Shown: positions 54,406-63,920, numbered from the stretch's first letter. The stretch: 64,000 nt of DNA from Succinispira mobilis DSM 6222 (GCF_000384135.1 NZ_KB913028.1:833351-897350), one strand, 5' to 3'. Numbers and translations are program-made. Notes: generated by a model from the letters alone, not told the origin.

Positions 54406-55635
54406 ATGCTACAAAGTATGATTCATCGTGTATTAGCAGAATATGGTGTGCAAAAGCAAAATATCGTTGAAGTAGGCACATGGGTAATAATTATCGGTAG
54501 TTTAGTACTAAGTGTGATTTTATATAATATTTTCCGCCAATTATTAAAAAGATTAGCCTTGCGAATAAGTTTGGCTAATAGAAAATATTCTTGGTTAAAA
54601 GTTTTTGTGGAAAAAAGGGTTTTTGATTGGCTAGCACATATTTTGCCAGTTTATATATTATTTGTTTTAGGTGAAATTTTTGCTAAATATGAAGATAAGA
54701 TTTTTTTGTTAGGTAAGGTATATTTTAGTGTAATGGTAGCAGTTATTACGGCTAGAGTTCTAGATGCTTTAGCGGCTTTATATAATAAGGCGCATGAAGG
54801 GCAGGCGAATATTCGCCCGATTAACAGTTATGTAGACTTGTTAAAAATTATTGTGTATTCTTTTTCGGGCTTATTAATTATTGCAATTTTGTTCAAGCAA
54901 TCTTTACTAACAATATTAAGTGGTATTGGAGCCTTAACAGCAGTGTTTCTCTTGGTGTTTAGAGATACCTTACTAGGATTAGTTGCTAGTGTGCAAATTT
55001 CAACTTATAATTTGGTGCAAATTGGTGACTGGATAGAATTACAAAAATATGGAATTGATGGTAAGGTAGAGGATATTAACTTAAACACTATGAAAATCAG
55101 AAACTTTGATAATAGCGTATCTGTACTACCAACGCATATGGTGATTTCAGAATCTTTCCGAAACTGGCGCGGTATGGAAGAATCAGGCGGGCGACGAATT
55201 AAACGGCATGTGCTAATAGATGTAGATAGTATTAAGACTATTCATGATTTTGATTGGAATTTAATTGTAAAAAATTCTGCGTCTGTTTTGCAAGAACAAG
55301 ATCGCCGCCTCACTAACGTCGGAATTTTACAAGCTTATTTACAACGTTATTTACAAGCACATCCGCAAGTGAGCAATAACCTAAATATTGTGGTTAGACA
55401 GCTACAACCAAACGATTTTGGTTTGCCCATTGAAATCTATTGTTACAGCCTAGAGAAAGATTTATTACCTTACGAAGCAATTCAATCGGAGATAATGGAA
55501 GAGATATTTACCATTTTACCAATTTTAAATTTACGTATGTACCAACGTCCCTCTACTTATGGGCAACGTCAATTAGCAACGAATGAATATCACAACTTGC
55601 TTCAAGAAGATTTTTTAAACTTAAAACGTCCCTAA
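54406..55635 (+). CDS. Mechanosensitive ion channel, MscS family (YbdG-like)
   Basis: The 409-residue protein has about five membrane helices, then the MscS pore helix and beta domain: VFLLVFRDTLLGLVASVQIS, IQIGDWIELQ, GKVEDINLNTMKIRNFDNSVSVLPTH and SFRNWRGMEESGGRRIKRH. This resembles YbdG-type channels more than MscS itself. It would release solutes on hypo-osmotic shock. GAGGT at 54396-54400 fits ATG 54406; the earlier GTG 54394 is part of that site. Confidence 0.92.
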   Translation: MLQSMIHRVLAEYGVQKQNIVEVGTWVIIIGSLVLSVILYNIFRQLLKRLALRISLANRKYSWLKVFVEKRVFDWLAHILPVYILFVLGEIFAKYEDKIFLLGKVYFSVMVAVITARVLDALAALYNKAHEGQANIRPINSYVDLLKIIVYSFSGLLIIAILFKQSLLTILSGIGALTAVFLLVFRDTLLGLVASVQISTYNLVQIGDWIELQKYGIDGKVEDINLNTMKIRNFDNSVSVLPTHMVISESFRNWRGMEESGGRRIKRHVLIDVDSIKTIHDFDWNLIVKNSASVLQEQDRRLTNVGILQAYLQRYLQAHPQVSNNLNIVVRQLQPNDFGLPIEIYCYSLEKDLLPYEAIQSEIMEEIFTILPILNLRMYQRPSTYGQRQLATNEYHNLLQEDFLNLKRP

Positions 55636-55642
55636 CTTGCTA

Positions 55643-55671
55643 TTTACAAAATAGCTTTAATATGTTAAACT
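55643..55671 (+). promoter_or_regulatory. Promoter of rpsO
   Basis: TTTACA (55643-55648) and TAAACT (55666-55671) are 17 bases apart. The transcript would start near 55678. Confidence 0.72.
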
Positions 55672-55683
55672 ATCTTAGTGATT

Positions 55684-55730
55684 ACCGCTACATGGTTTAT
55701 CGTAACTCCGACGATTTACTCTGTATTGGT
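55684..55730 (+). promoter_or_regulatory. Structured rpsO leader, probable S15 autoregulatory site
   Basis: ACCGCTACA (55684-55692) can pair with TGTATTGGT (55722-55730) with one G-U and one mismatch. It encloses a second hairpin, ATCGT/ACGAT (55699-55703 with 55711-55715). S15 represses its own mRNA through leader structures in several bacteria, so this is a likely site; I do not match it to a named leader family. Confidence 0.5.
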
Positions 55731-55761
55731 GGACAATTAATTGTAAAAGGAGGTTGCTAAC

Positions 55762-56028
55762 ATGTTAACAAATACTGAAAAACAAGAATTAATTCTTGCT
55801 TATCGTGTGAACGAGTTCGATACTGGTTCTCCAGAAGTTCAAATTGCTATTTTAACTGCAAAGATTAAATATCTTACTGAGCATTTGAAAGAGCATAAAA
55901 AAGATCATCATTCACGTCGTGGCTTATTAAAAATGGTAGGACAACGTAGAGGCCTACTTAATTATGTAGCTGGCAAAGATATTGAACGTTACCGTAACTT
56001 GATTGCAAGATTAGGTATCCGTAAATAA
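55762..56028 (+). CDS. rpsO: 30S ribosomal protein S15
   Basis: The 88-residue protein matches S15 throughout: an F[18 protein letters not shown] N-terminal part, [25 protein letters not shown], and a [12 protein letters not shown] end. It binds 16S rRNA early in small-subunit assembly. AAAGGAGG precedes the ATG. pnp follows after a terminator-like hairpin, the widely conserved rpsO-pnp order. Confidence 0.98.
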   Translation: MLTNTEKQELILAYRVNEFDTGSPEVQIAILTAKIKYLTEHLKEHKKDHHSRRGLLKMVGQRRGLLNYVAGKDIERYRNLIARLGIRK

Positions 56029-56041
56029 AATAAGAATTATT

Positions 56042-56068
56042 AAAAAGCGGGCGATTGCCCCGCTTTTT
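56042..56068 (+). terminator. Terminator between rpsO and pnp
   Basis: AAAAAGCGGG (56042-56051) pairs with CCCGCTTTTT (56059-56068) around a 7-base loop. Some read-through to pnp is likely, as in other bacteria. Confidence 0.9.
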
Positions 56069-56104
56069 CTATATATATTCGCTTTTTTTGTGAAAAAAAA
56101 GTAG

Positions 56105-56132
56105 CCTTAGCATGAAATTAATAATGCCAAGG
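56105..56132 (+). promoter_or_regulatory. Hairpin in the pnp leader
   Basis: CCTTAGCAT (56105-56113) pairs with ATGCCAAGG (56124-56132) with one mismatch. Leader hairpins of pnp mRNA are sites of RNase III/PNPase autocontrol in enterobacteria; whether this one acts that way is inference. Confidence 0.4.
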
Positions 56133-56185
56133 AAGCCTAAATTGTGATATAGTATAGTGTGAGAAAAAATATAGGGGGAAAATAT

Positions 56186-58270
56186 ATGAGTAATGTATTT
56201 ACTAAACAGTTTCATGGGAAAACTGTTGTAATTGAGTCTGGAAAATTAGCAAAACAAGCTAATGGCTCAGTAATGGTTAGATGTGGAGAAACAGCGGTAT
56301 TGGTAGCAGTAACAGGTTCAACACAACCACGAGATGGCGTGGATTTTTTTCCGTTAACAGTAGATTTTGAAGAAAAAATGTATGCCGTTGGTAAAATACC
56401 AGGTGGCTTTATAAAAAGAGAAGGTCGTCCAAGTGAAGCAGCAATTTTAACTAGCCGCTTAATTGATCGTCCAATTCGTCCGATGTTTCCAGATGGTTAT
56501 AGAAATGATGTTCAAATCGTTGCTACAGCAATGTCCGTAGAGCAAGATTTCCAACCAGATACTTTGGCAATGCTAGGTGCTTCTTGTGCGCTTTGTATTT
56601 CAGATATTCCTTTTAATGGTCCAATTGCTGGGGTGCGTGTAGGCTTAATTGAGGGTAAATATATCATTAATCCAACTGTAAGTGAGCAAGAGGTAAGTGA
56701 ATTAAATTTAGTGGTAGCAGGTACAAGCGAAGCAATTTTAATGGTAGAAGCAGGCGCTAAAGAAATTAGCGAAGCAGTAATGTTAGAGGCGATTTTATTT
56801 GGTCATGAAGCTATTAAAGAATTAGTAGCTTTCCAAGTAGAAATAGCTGCGCAAATTGGTAAGGCAAAACGCGAATTAGTAGTTTATGCTCCACCAGAAG
56901 CAATTTTAAATGAAATTACCGAATTTGCTTTAGAAAAAGTGCAAAACGTTTTGCAGATTCATGAAAAATTAGAACGTGAAGAAGCTTTAGAAGCTTTACG
57001 TGCTGAAGTAAATCAACTATTTATCGAAAAATATCCAGATAACAAAAAAGACATTAGCTATGTTTTCCAAAAATTAGTTAAGAAAACAGTCCGTAAAATG
57101 ATAACTGTGGATAAAATTCGTCCTGATGGTCGTGCGGTGGATGAAATTCGCCCGATTTCTTGTGAAGTAGGTATTTTAGCTAGAGCACATGGTTCAGGTC
57201 TATTTACGCGTGGGCAAACACAAGTACTTACTGTAACCACTTTAGGGCCTTTGGGCGATGGACAAATTTTAGATGGATTAGGCTTAGAAGATTCTAAACG
57301 CTATATGCATCATTATAATTTTCCACCTTATAGTGTAGGCGAAGCTCGACCTTTACGTTCCCCAGGTAGACGGGAAATTGGTCATGGCGCTTTAGCAGAA
57401 CGGGCTTTAGTACCAGTAATTCCAACTGAAGCTGAATTTCCTTACGCTTTGCGGTTAGTATCGGAAGTATTAGAGTCTAACGGTTCATCTTCTATGGGTA
57501 GTGTGTGCGGTAGCACGTTGTCTTTAATGCAAGCTGGTGTGCCGATTAAAGCGCCAGTATCTGGTGTGGCTATGGGACTTGTAAAAGATGGTGAATATTT
57601 CACGATTTTAACAGATATTCAAGGGATGGAAGATGCTTTAGGTGATATGGACTTTAAAGTTGCGGGAACTGCAAAAGGTATTACCGCAATTCAAATGGAT
57701 ATAAAAATAGATGGTATTAATAAAGAAATTTTTGAGCAAGCATTAGAACAAGCTAAACGTGGTAGGGCTTTTATTTTAGATAAGATGATGCAAGCGATTA
57801 ATACGCCAAATGAAGAGTTATCTAAATATGCACCAAGAATTATTACTTTGCAAATTAAACCTGATAAAATCCGCGATGTTATTGGGCCTGGCGGCAAAGT
57901 AATTAAAAGCATTATCGATCAAACTGGTGTAAAAATTGACATTGAAGATGATGGTAAGGTCTTTATTGCAGCGGTTGATGAAACAGCAGCGCAAAAAGCC
58001 ATAAAAATTATTGAACAACTTACAGCTGAAGTCGAAGTTGGCAAAGCTTATTTGGGTAAAGTAACACGCCTGATGCAATTTGGCGCATTTGTAGAAATTT
58101 TACCAGGTAAAGAAGGTCTTGTACATATTTCACAATTAGCTTTAGAGCGGGTTAATAAAGTGGAAGATGTTGTTTCAGTAGGCGATGAAATTATCGTAAA
58201 AGTTACTGAAGTAGATAGACAAGGCCGAGTTAACTTATCTAGAAAAGAAATTTTACAAGAAAAAGCCTAA
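56186..58270 (+). CDS. pnp: Polyribonucleotide nucleotidyltransferase
   Basis: PNPase is a 3'-5' phosphorolytic exonuclease of the RNA-decay machinery. The protein (694 residues) has two RNase PH domains ([15 protein letters not shown] and [17 protein letters not shown] regions), then a KH domain ([14 protein letters not shown]) and an S1 domain ([28 protein letters not shown]). AGGGGGA fits ATG 56186, not the earlier ATG-type frame opening at 56159. Its TAA shares a base with the dut ATG. Confidence 0.97.
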   Translation: MSNVFTKQFHGKTVVIESGKLAKQANGSVMVRCGETAVLVAVTGSTQPRDGVDFFPLTVDFEEKMYAVGKIPGGFIKREGRPSEAAILTSRLIDRPIRPMFPDGYRNDVQIVATAMSVEQDFQPDTLAMLGASCALCISDIPFNGPIAGVRVGLIEGKYIINPTVSEQEVSELNLVVAGTSEAILMVEAGAKEISEAVMLEAILFGHEAIKELVAFQVEIAAQIGKAKRELVVYAPPEAILNEITEFALEKVQNVLQIHEKLEREEALEALRAEVNQLFIEKYPDNKKDISYVFQKLVKKTVRKMITVDKIRPDGRAVDEIRPISCEVGILARAHGSGLFTRGQTQVLTVTTLGPLGDGQILDGLGLEDSKRYMHHYNFPPYSVGEARPLRSPGRREIGHGALAERALVPVIPTEAEFPYALRLVSEVLESNGSSSMGSVCGSTLSLMQAGVPIKAPVSGVAMGLVKDGEYFTILTDIQGMEDALGDMDFKVAGTAKGITAIQMDIKIDGINKEIFEQALEQAKRGRAFILDKMMQAINTPNEELSKYAPRIITLQIKPDKIRDVIGPGGKVIKSIIDQTGVKIDIEDDGKVFIAAVDETAAQKAIKIIEQLTAEVEVGKAYLGKVTRLMQFGAFVEILPGKEGLVHISQLALERVNKVEDVVSVGDEIIVKVTEVDRQGRVNLSRKEILQEKA

Positions 58271-58725
58271 TGTTGATGCGGGTACGTGGTTTTGAAGTTG
58301 TAAGCAGTTTTGTGGGCCAGGACATTGTGATGCCTGCTCGCAAAACTCAATATTCAGCAGGCTATGACATTAGTGCTTTAGGTGATTATGTGATTGAGCC
58401 AAAAGCATGTGTTAAAATTGCAACTGGTCTTAAAGTCTGTATGTTGCCAGATGAATTTTTGGGTTTGCATATTCGCTCTAGTTTAGCAATTAAACAGGAA
58501 TTAATGCTAGTAAATAGTCAAGGAATTATTGATTGTGATTACTATAATAATCCTGATAATGAAGGCCATATTATTATTGTTTTAAGGAATCTTGGTCAAC
58601 ACCAAGTAGTTATTCGTAATGGTGAACGGATTGCGCAAGGGATTTTTTATAAATATCTTTGTGTAGATAACGAAGTTGCTCCACAGGCAGTACGCAGTGG
58701 TGGCACAGGCAGTACGGGTAAGTAA
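58270..58725 (+). CDS. dut: dUTP diphosphatase (trimeric dUTPase)
   Basis: dUTPase hydrolyses dUTP to dUMP. All five motifs are present in the 151-residue protein: SAGYDI, RSSLA, the GIIDCDYYNNPDNEGH region, GERIAQG and the glycine-rich RSGGTGSTGK end. In motif 3 the usual IDxDYRG is IDCDYYNN, as in some Firmicute and phage forms. Start ATG 58270 overlaps the pnp stop (TAATG); ATG 58276 is also possible. Confidence 0.93.
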   Translation: MLMRVRGFEVVSSFVGQDIVMPARKTQYSAGYDISALGDYVIEPKACVKIATGLKVCMLPDEFLGLHIRSSLAIKQELMLVNSQGIIDCDYYNNPDNEGHIIIVLRNLGQHQVVIRNGERIAQGIFYKYLCVDNEVAPQAVRSGGTGSTGK

Positions 58726-58729
58726 TAGA

Positions 58730-58757
58730 ATGCAAGGCAGCGAAGCCTTGCATTTTT
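58730..58757 (+). terminator. Terminator after dut
   Basis: ATGCAAGGC (58730-58738) pairs perfectly with GCCTTGCAT (58745-58753), followed by T residues. Confidence 0.92.
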
Positions 58758-58798
58758 CTATCTAAAATACTTGCCGGGGTTAGAACTAGGGGGAAAAT

Positions 58799-60001
58799 AT
58801 GAATTTAACTAGCAATAAAGAAAATAAACAAAAATATTTTGGCAAAAAAATATTTTTGATATATTTAGCATTAGTGGGGACTTTTGCCCCTATTTCAACG
58901 GATATATATTTACCCTCATTAGGGAAAATGGTAACATATTTCAATCAGCCAATTAGCACGGTTAATTTGACCTTGAGTATGTTTTTTGTTTTTTACAGTA
59001 TTGGTATTTTACTATGGGGTCCATTAAGTGACAAGTTTGGGCGCAAAAAGATCTTGCTTACAGGACTTGTCAGCTATACGCTAGCTAGCCTAGTCTGTAT
59101 TTTTTCAGAAAATATTTGGCAGTTAATTGGCGGGCGGATTTTTCAAGCGCTGGGCGGGGCGGCCTCAGTAGCGGTGGTTAGTGCCATAATTAAAGATGTG
59201 TACTTAGCTAAAGAACGTGAAACTGCTTTAGCTACTGTGCAGTCGATTGCTGTATTAGCGCCCATGGTAGCACCACTTTTGGGCGCGGCGATTTTAAATT
59301 TTTTCCCAGAGTGGCAGGTGGTATTTATAGTTTTGGCCGCGGCAGGCTTGATTGCCACCATCAGCACTTTGTTTTTCACGGAAACACATGGCGGTAATAG
59401 TGAGTTTACAATTGCTAGTGCCCTATGGGATATTAAAGTAGCTTTAAGCAAATTTAAGCTTGCGGCCTTACTTTTAATTTTCTCTTTACCACTTATTCCT
59501 TTTTTAAGTTATATTGTAAGCGCATCTTATATTTATATGATGTTTTTTAATTTAAGTGCGACACAATTTAGTTTGTTTTTTGCGGCTAATGCAGCAATAA
59601 CTATTGTCTCACCCATTATCTATATTAAAGTGCTCAGAAAATATTTTCAAATTAGAAATTTAGTTGCGGCCTGTTTTGCTACGATGATTATTTCTGGGTT
59701 GTGTATGTATTTCTGGGGTAGTAATAATGAATGGTTATTTCTCGCAACAATCATTCCGAACACTTTAGCAGGATCGGTATTGCGCCCCCCTGGAGCAAAT
59801 ATTATGCTCGGAAAACATGAAAACGCCGGTACAACTTCCTCACTAATGGGTTTTTCGGCCATGTTTTTAGGCGGAGTTGGCACTTTGTTGGTGTCATTAG
59901 GTTGGACAAATATTATTAGTTTCCTGGGAATTTTATTTGCGATTGTCGGCTGTGTGGCTTTGATAATGTGGCTATGTTTATATGAGCGTGTAATAGATTA
60001 A
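58799..60001 (+). CDS. Bcr/CflA-family multidrug MFS exporter
   Basis: The 400-residue protein has about 12 membrane helices. The N-terminal TFAPISTDIYLPSL motif is characteristic of the Bcr/CflA subfamily. It is followed by the MFS A-motif GPLSDKFGRKK and GRIFQALGGAASV. It would export drugs or small metabolites such as cysteine-related compounds in exchange for protons; the substrate is unknown. AGGGGGA precedes ATG 58799. Its neighbour is an Rrf2 regulator, but no shared control is evident. Confidence 0.9.
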   Translation: MNLTSNKENKQKYFGKKIFLIYLALVGTFAPISTDIYLPSLGKMVTYFNQPISTVNLTLSMFFVFYSIGILLWGPLSDKFGRKKILLTGLVSYTLASLVCIFSENIWQLIGGRIFQALGGAASVAVVSAIIKDVYLAKERETALATVQSIAVLAPMVAPLLGAAILNFFPEWQVVFIVLAAAGLIATISTLFFTETHGGNSEFTIASALWDIKVALSKFKLAALLLIFSLPLIPFLSYIVSASYIYMMFFNLSATQFSLFFAANAAITIVSPIIYIKVLRKYFQIRNLVAACFATMIISGLCMYFWGSNNEWLFLATIIPNTLAGSVLRPPGANIMLGKHENAGTTSSLMGFSAMFLGGVGTLLVSLGWTNIISFLGILFAIVGCVALIMWLCLYERVID

Positions 60002-60063
60002 GATGCTGCTTATTTGCTTAAATATCAGGCATGTGGTATATTTTTGTAGAGGTGATGGGGAAG

Positions 60064-60501
60064 ATGAAAATTTCTACAAAGGGTAGATATGCTTTGCGCT
60101 TAATGATTGATTTAGCACAATATAACACAGGTGAATATATAACTTTAAAAGATATTTCACGTCGCCAAGATATCTCGATTAAGTATTTAGAGCAAATTGT
60201 TAGTTTGCTTAGTAAAGCGGGACTGTTAAATAGTGTCCGTGGCCCTCAAGGGGGATATAAATTGCGCAAATTAGCCCAAGAGTATACAGTGGGCGATATT
60301 TTGCGGGTGACCGAAGGTAGCCTAGCCCCAGTTGCTTGTTTAGATACAGCTGAAGCTGACTGTAATCGCTTGGTGGCTTGTGTAACAAGAGAGTTTTGGC
60401 AGGGGCTAGAACAAGTGGTTAACAACTATGTAGACAGTATAACACTAGCTGATCTAGCACAGCGTAGTAAAGAAAAAGCAGGCTATGATTTTAATATTTA
60501 A
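60064..60501 (+). CDS. Rrf2-family transcriptional regulator with three cysteines
   Basis: The 145-residue protein has the N-terminal winged helix (MKISTKGRYALRLMIDLA...SIKYLEQIVSLLSKAGLLNSVRGPQGGY) and cysteines at 92, 100 and 106 followed by a VTREFW segment. The spacing is close to that of IscR (92, 98, 104), so an Fe-S cluster is possible. cysK and mnmA downstream resemble the context of the cysteine regulator CymR. GAGGTGATGGGG fits ATG 60064; the upstream ATG 60031 lacks a site. Confidence 0.9.
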   Translation: MKISTKGRYALRLMIDLAQYNTGEYITLKDISRRQDISIKYLEQIVSLLSKAGLLNSVRGPQGGYKLRKLAQEYTVGDILRVTEGSLAPVACLDTAEADCNRLVACVTREFWQGLEQVVNNYVDSITLADLAQRSKEKAGYDFNI

Positions 60502-60511
60502 ATAACGTTGG

Positions 60512-60552
60512 CGGCAAGTTTAAGGTTGATAGCCTGAACTTGCCGTTTGTAA
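60512..60552 (+). terminator. Probable terminator after the Rrf2 gene
   Basis: CGGCAAGTT (60512-60520) pairs with AACTTGCCG (60537-60545), and an inner AGG/CCT adds stability. The tail is TTTGTAATTG, so it is moderate. The rest of the 60502-60802 gap contains no supported gene; the cysK promoter is at its right side. Confidence 0.65.
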
Positions 60553-60717
60553 TTGTAAAAATAATGTTTTCACTAATCGAGAAATATTACAAGGGTTGCT
60601 TTTTCAAAGTCGGCTATCGGATTATGTAGAAATTTTCGCCCCTTACACAATACACAATAAAGCTCAAAGATCTTCTCAAACTTTTTTAGCTAAACAGAAG
60701 AGTGGGCTGAAAATAGC

Positions 60718-60746
60718 TTGACAAACTAAATAGTTAGTTGTAAAAT
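60718..60746 (+). promoter_or_regulatory. Promoter of cysK-mnmA with palindrome in the spacer
   Basis: A perfect TTGACA (60718-60723) and TAAAAT (60741-60746) are 17 bases apart. The spacer holds AACTA-AA-TAGTT (60724-60735), a palindrome placed where a repressor would block RNA polymerase. The Rrf2 protein encoded just upstream is the obvious candidate (inference). Confidence 0.75.
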
Positions 60747-60802
60747 AAAAACATAGTAAACAGATAGGAAATATATGTTAAATAAAAACAGGAGTGATAA
60801 TC

Positions 60803-61732
60803 ATGAAAATAGCTAAAAGCATTACTGAATTAATCGGTCATACACCACTACTAGAGTTAAGCAATTACCAAGCGCAACATCAACTGGGAGCTAGAATTTT
60901 GGCTAAACTAGAATACTTTAATCCCGCAGGTAGTGTTAAGGATCGGATTGCCAAAGCCATGATAGAAACGGCAGAAGCCGCAGGTATTTTAAGCAAGGAT
61001 TCGGTAATTATCGAACCTACAAGTGGCAATACTGGCATTGGGTTGGCTGCGATTGCCTCTAGTCAGGGTTATCGGATTATTTTAACAATGCCAGAGACAA
61101 TGAGTATTGAACGCCGTAAATTATTAAAAGCTTATGGGGCCGAATTAGTGTTAACCGAAGGAGCTAAAGGCATGAAAGGCGCAATTGAAAAAGCGCAGGA
61201 GCTTGCGGCAACAATTCCTCATAGTTTTATTCCTAGCCAATTTACCAATAAAGCTAATCCTACAGTGCACCAAGCTACTACTGGTGTAGAAATTTGGGAA
61301 GATACCGCAGGCGAAGTGGATATTTTTGTCGCTGGGGTCGGTACAGGTGGCACGGTATCAGGAGTTGGGGCCTATTTAAAAAGTCAAAATCCAGCAATTA
61401 AAATAGTTGCTGTAGAACCAAAAGATTCGCCCGTGTTATCAGGTGGAGCTGCGGGCCCGCATAAAATTCAAGGTATTGGCGCAGGTTTTATTCCCGATAC
61501 TTTAGATACTAAAATTTATGAGCAAATAATCACGGTAGAAAATGAAACAGCTTTTGCAACGGCGCGTACAGTTGCGAAAACTGAAGGGATATTAATCGGG
61601 ATATCAGCGGGAGCAGCAGTAGCGGCGGCGACTCAATTAGCTAGCTTGCCAGAAAATGCAGGTAAAACTATTGTAGTGCTACTAGCGGACAATGGGGAGC
61701 GCTATTTATCCACTCCGTTGTTTGAAGGTTAA
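60803..61732 (+). CDS. cysK: Cysteine synthase (O-acetylserine sulfhydrylase)
   Basis: The 309-residue PLP enzyme of fold type II joins O-acetylserine and sulfide to make cysteine. The PLP lysine lies in [27 protein letters not shown], the [10 protein letters not shown] phosphate loop and [11 protein letters not shown] follow as in CysK. CAGGAGTGAT fits ATG 60803 rather than the GTG 60794 within it. mnmA starts 4 bases after its stop codon, so the two are co-transcribed from the promoter at 60718. Confidence 0.95.
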   Translation: MKIAKSITELIGHTPLLELSNYQAQHQLGARILAKLEYFNPAGSVKDRIAKAMIETAEAAGILSKDSVIIEPTSGNTGIGLAAIASSQGYRIILTMPETMSIERRKLLKAYGAELVLTEGAKGMKGAIEKAQELAATIPHSFIPSQFTNKANPTVHQATTGVEIWEDTAGEVDIFVAGVGTGGTVSGVGAYLKSQNPAIKIVAVEPKDSPVLSGGAAGPHKIQGIGAGFIPDTLDTKIYEQIITVENETAFATARTVAKTEGILIGISAGAAVAAATQLASLPENAGKTIVVLLADNGERYLSTPLFEG

Positions 61733-61736
61733 ATAA

Positions 61737-62813
61737 ATGCAAACAAAAAAAGTAATGGTAGCAATGAGTGGCGGTGTAGATAGCTCGGTCGCCGCTTATT
61801 TAATAAAACAGCAGGCTTTAGAAACTATTGGCGCAACTTTAAAACTATTTAATAATGTTGATGTTGCTGTGGATACGGCAAAAACCTGTTGCTCCTTGCG
61901 TGATGTAGAAGATGCCCGTGCGGTGGCAACACGTTTAGATATTCCCTACTATGTGTTAAATTTTGTGGACTATTTTAAAAATGATGTTATAGAGCGATTT
62001 ATTGCCAGCTATCAAGCGGCTCAAACGCCTAATCCTTGTATAGACTGTAATCGTTATATAAAATTTGAAAAAATGTTAATGCGGGCCAGGGAAATTGGCT
62101 TTGACTATTTAGCAACGGGTCATTATGCTCAAATTGAACAACCACAGGCAACAGGCCGCTATTTGCTCAAAAAGGCTCGGGATATCAGCAAAGACCAAAC
62201 CTATTTTCTCTATTGCTTGACGCAGGCACAATTAGCACAAACTATTTTTCCGCTAGGACAATTAAGCAAACAAGAAGTACGACAAATTGCCAGTGCGCAA
62301 AATTTTGTAACTGCTCAAAAACAAGAAAGTCAAGATATTTGTTTTGTGAAAAATAGTAGTTATGTGGATTTTATTAAGCGGTATACTGGTGAAGAACCGC
62401 CTAAAGGAGAAATTGTTGATAAACAAGGCAAAGTTTTAGGCGAGCATCAAGGCTTATATGCCTATACTATTGGCCAGCGCAAAAAAATTGGCTTAGCCCT
62501 ACCGACGCCACACTATGTATGTGCCAAAGATATGGATAGTAACCGTCTAATTATTGGCTCTAAAGCGGAACTCATGCAAAAAACTTTAATTGCTAAAGAT
62601 GTAAACTTAATAAGTTGTGCGACTATTCAAGGTAGAGTTAAAGTTTTAGCCAAAGCCCGCTACAATCAAACAGAACAACCAGCTTGGTTAGAGCAAATTG
62701 ATCAAGATAGCTATCTAGTAGAATTCGAGCAAGCCCAAGCCGCAATAACACCTGGACAAGCCGTAGTATTTTATCAAGGGGAATACGTGTTAGGTGGGGG
62801 AACAATTTGTTAG
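61737..62813 (+). CDS. mnmA: tRNA 2-thiouridylase MnmA (CXXC + C type)
   Basis: MnmA makes 2-thiouridine at U34 of tRNA Lys, Glu and Gln. The 358-residue protein has the PP-loop SGGVDSS (11-17), cysteines C101 and C104 in NPCIDCNRYIKF, and C202 in ESQDICFV. C104 and C202 are the usual catalytic pair. The extra C101 gives the CXXC+C pattern linked to a [4Fe-4S] cluster in some MnmA proteins. The usual partner iscS is not adjacent; cysK is in its place. Confidence 0.95.
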   Translation: MQTKKVMVAMSGGVDSSVAAYLIKQQALETIGATLKLFNNVDVAVDTAKTCCSLRDVEDARAVATRLDIPYYVLNFVDYFKNDVIERFIASYQAAQTPNPCIDCNRYIKFEKMLMRAREIGFDYLATGHYAQIEQPQATGRYLLKKARDISKDQTYFLYCLTQAQLAQTIFPLGQLSKQEVRQIASAQNFVTAQKQESQDICFVKNSSYVDFIKRYTGEEPPKGEIVDKQGKVLGEHQGLYAYTIGQRKKIGLALPTPHYVCAKDMDSNRLIIGSKAELMQKTLIAKDVNLISCATIQGRVKVLAKARYNQTEQPAWLEQIDQDSYLVEFEQAQAAITPGQAVVFYQGEYVLGGGTIC

Positions 62814-62914
62814 TTAACTAATGCTACTGTGAAGCGACTATGGAATAACTAGGGAATTTAGTTAGCGGTTAAATTTGTAACTAAGAGTAGTTTAAATAAG
62901 AAGAATTAGAAAAT

Positions 62915-62970
62915 AAAACAACCTAAAAGCAGGGAAGAATAGAGTCCAGCTTTTAGGTTGTTTTGTTTTT
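62915..62970. terminator. Strong terminator between mnmA and the C39-like peptidase gene
   Basis: AAAACAACCTAAAAGC (62915-62930) pairs perfectly with 62949-62964 (16 pairs, 18-base loop), then a T-run. It can serve both convergent genes. No other feature is seen in 62814-63037. Confidence 0.92.
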
Positions 62971-63037
62971 TAATTTTGGGCAAAGCAATTATACACAAAA
63001 TAGCGGCAATGCTTAAAGCGTGTTATTGAAAAGAGGC

Positions 63038-63829
63038 TTATTTTTTGGGAGAGACGGCTAGCCATTGTTGGGTTCGTTGCTCAATCGGTAACATATTGAT
63101 ATCAAACCAAATATAAAAGAATTTTTCAAAAGGTTGAACTACATAACCATCTTGTTGGTGATCAGCCACATCATAACTATCAGCCATAATTAGAACATCA
63201 TCATGAGTATGGGCGGTGTTCATGGTATCATAACCAATAATTACACGCCAATGTCCGCCCCAATCAATATTTTCCACGAGAATTGGCGTGTTGTTTTGCA
63301 AATGTTGTAAAATAAAGTTTTTAAATTCAGTTGGTTCTAAGAAACTGGGTTTAGCAGCACCCGCAAAAGTTTGACTAGATTCTACCTGCCAACCGATACT
63401 TGAGAAAAAATTGGCCATGTTAGCAGTGCTAGTGCCTATTTCGCCACGTTCGTTACGCTCATTTAAACAATTCATTAGGCCAGCCAATTGCAATTCGTGA
63501 TAATTTGTATTGCCAAAATGCTGTAAAACTGTCAGAGCTGCCGCAGGGCCACAAGTAGTTTCTGTAGTTTGTTGGTAAGTTTTGTAGTTGCTAAGAATTG
63601 TTAGCCCCTGCTTATTGGAGCGAAGTTTAAAAAAATCTAAAGAATTAAAGTAGCGAGATTTTGGCACATTACCAATATCTTTATAGCTAGAGGCGCCAGC
63701 TTGATCCAGGATATAACCGGAAGGATAAGGTATTAAATGCTGATTAGTCTTGGCAAATGCAACTGTTTGTAGGCTAAATAAGAAAATGGCCGTTAGAATT
63801 GCAATTTGAAATTTGCGCCCAAAAAACAT
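63038..63829 (-). CDS. Secreted C39-like cysteine peptidase family protein
   Basis: The 263-residue protein has a clear signal peptide (basic start, hydrophobic 9-22, AFA cleavage near residue 26). The papain-like domain has the catalytic cysteine C93 in TTCGPAAALTVLQHFG, histidine H193 in GGHWRVIIGYD and an aspartate in MADSYD (217). This fits the C39_2 type of peptidase, acting outside the cytoplasmic membrane. It has no ABC transporter or double-glycine peptide nearby, so it is not a bacteriocin exporter. AAGGAGTGATG precedes ATG at 63829. Confidence 0.85.
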   Translation of the reverse strand: MFFGRKFQIAILTAIFLFSLQTVAFAKTNQHLIPYPSGYILDQAGASSYKDIGNVPKSRYFNSLDFFKLRSNKQGLTILSNYKTYQQTTETTCGPAAALTVLQHFGNTNYHELQLAGLMNCLNERNERGEIGTSTANMANFFSSIGWQVESSQTFAGAAKPSFLEPTEFKNFILQHLQNNTPILVENIDWGGHWRVIIGYDTMNTAHTHDDVLIMADSYDVADHQQDGYVVQPFEKFFYIWFDINMLPIEQRTQQWLAVSPKK

Positions 63830-63885
63830 AATAGCATCACTCCTTGTTTTTACAGAAGTTTAATAAAATAAAAGGTATAATAAAA

Positions 63886-63905
63886 AATACATATTAAAAT
63901 GTATT
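63886..63905. promoter_or_regulatory. Palindrome upstream of the C39-like gene
   Basis: AATACAT-N6-ATGTATT (63886-63905) is a perfect 7-base inverted repeat in the 91-base gap before the peptidase gene. It may be an operator or a weak hairpin; no matching regulator is in the window. Confidence 0.4.
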
Positions 63906-63920
63906 AGTACTAAAATATTG

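Noticed and set aside
60573-60689. 39-codon minus-strand open frame in the gap before cysK, possible gene remnant
   Set aside because: It has no start codon, a stop directly upstream and no recognisable motif; this length can arise by chance.
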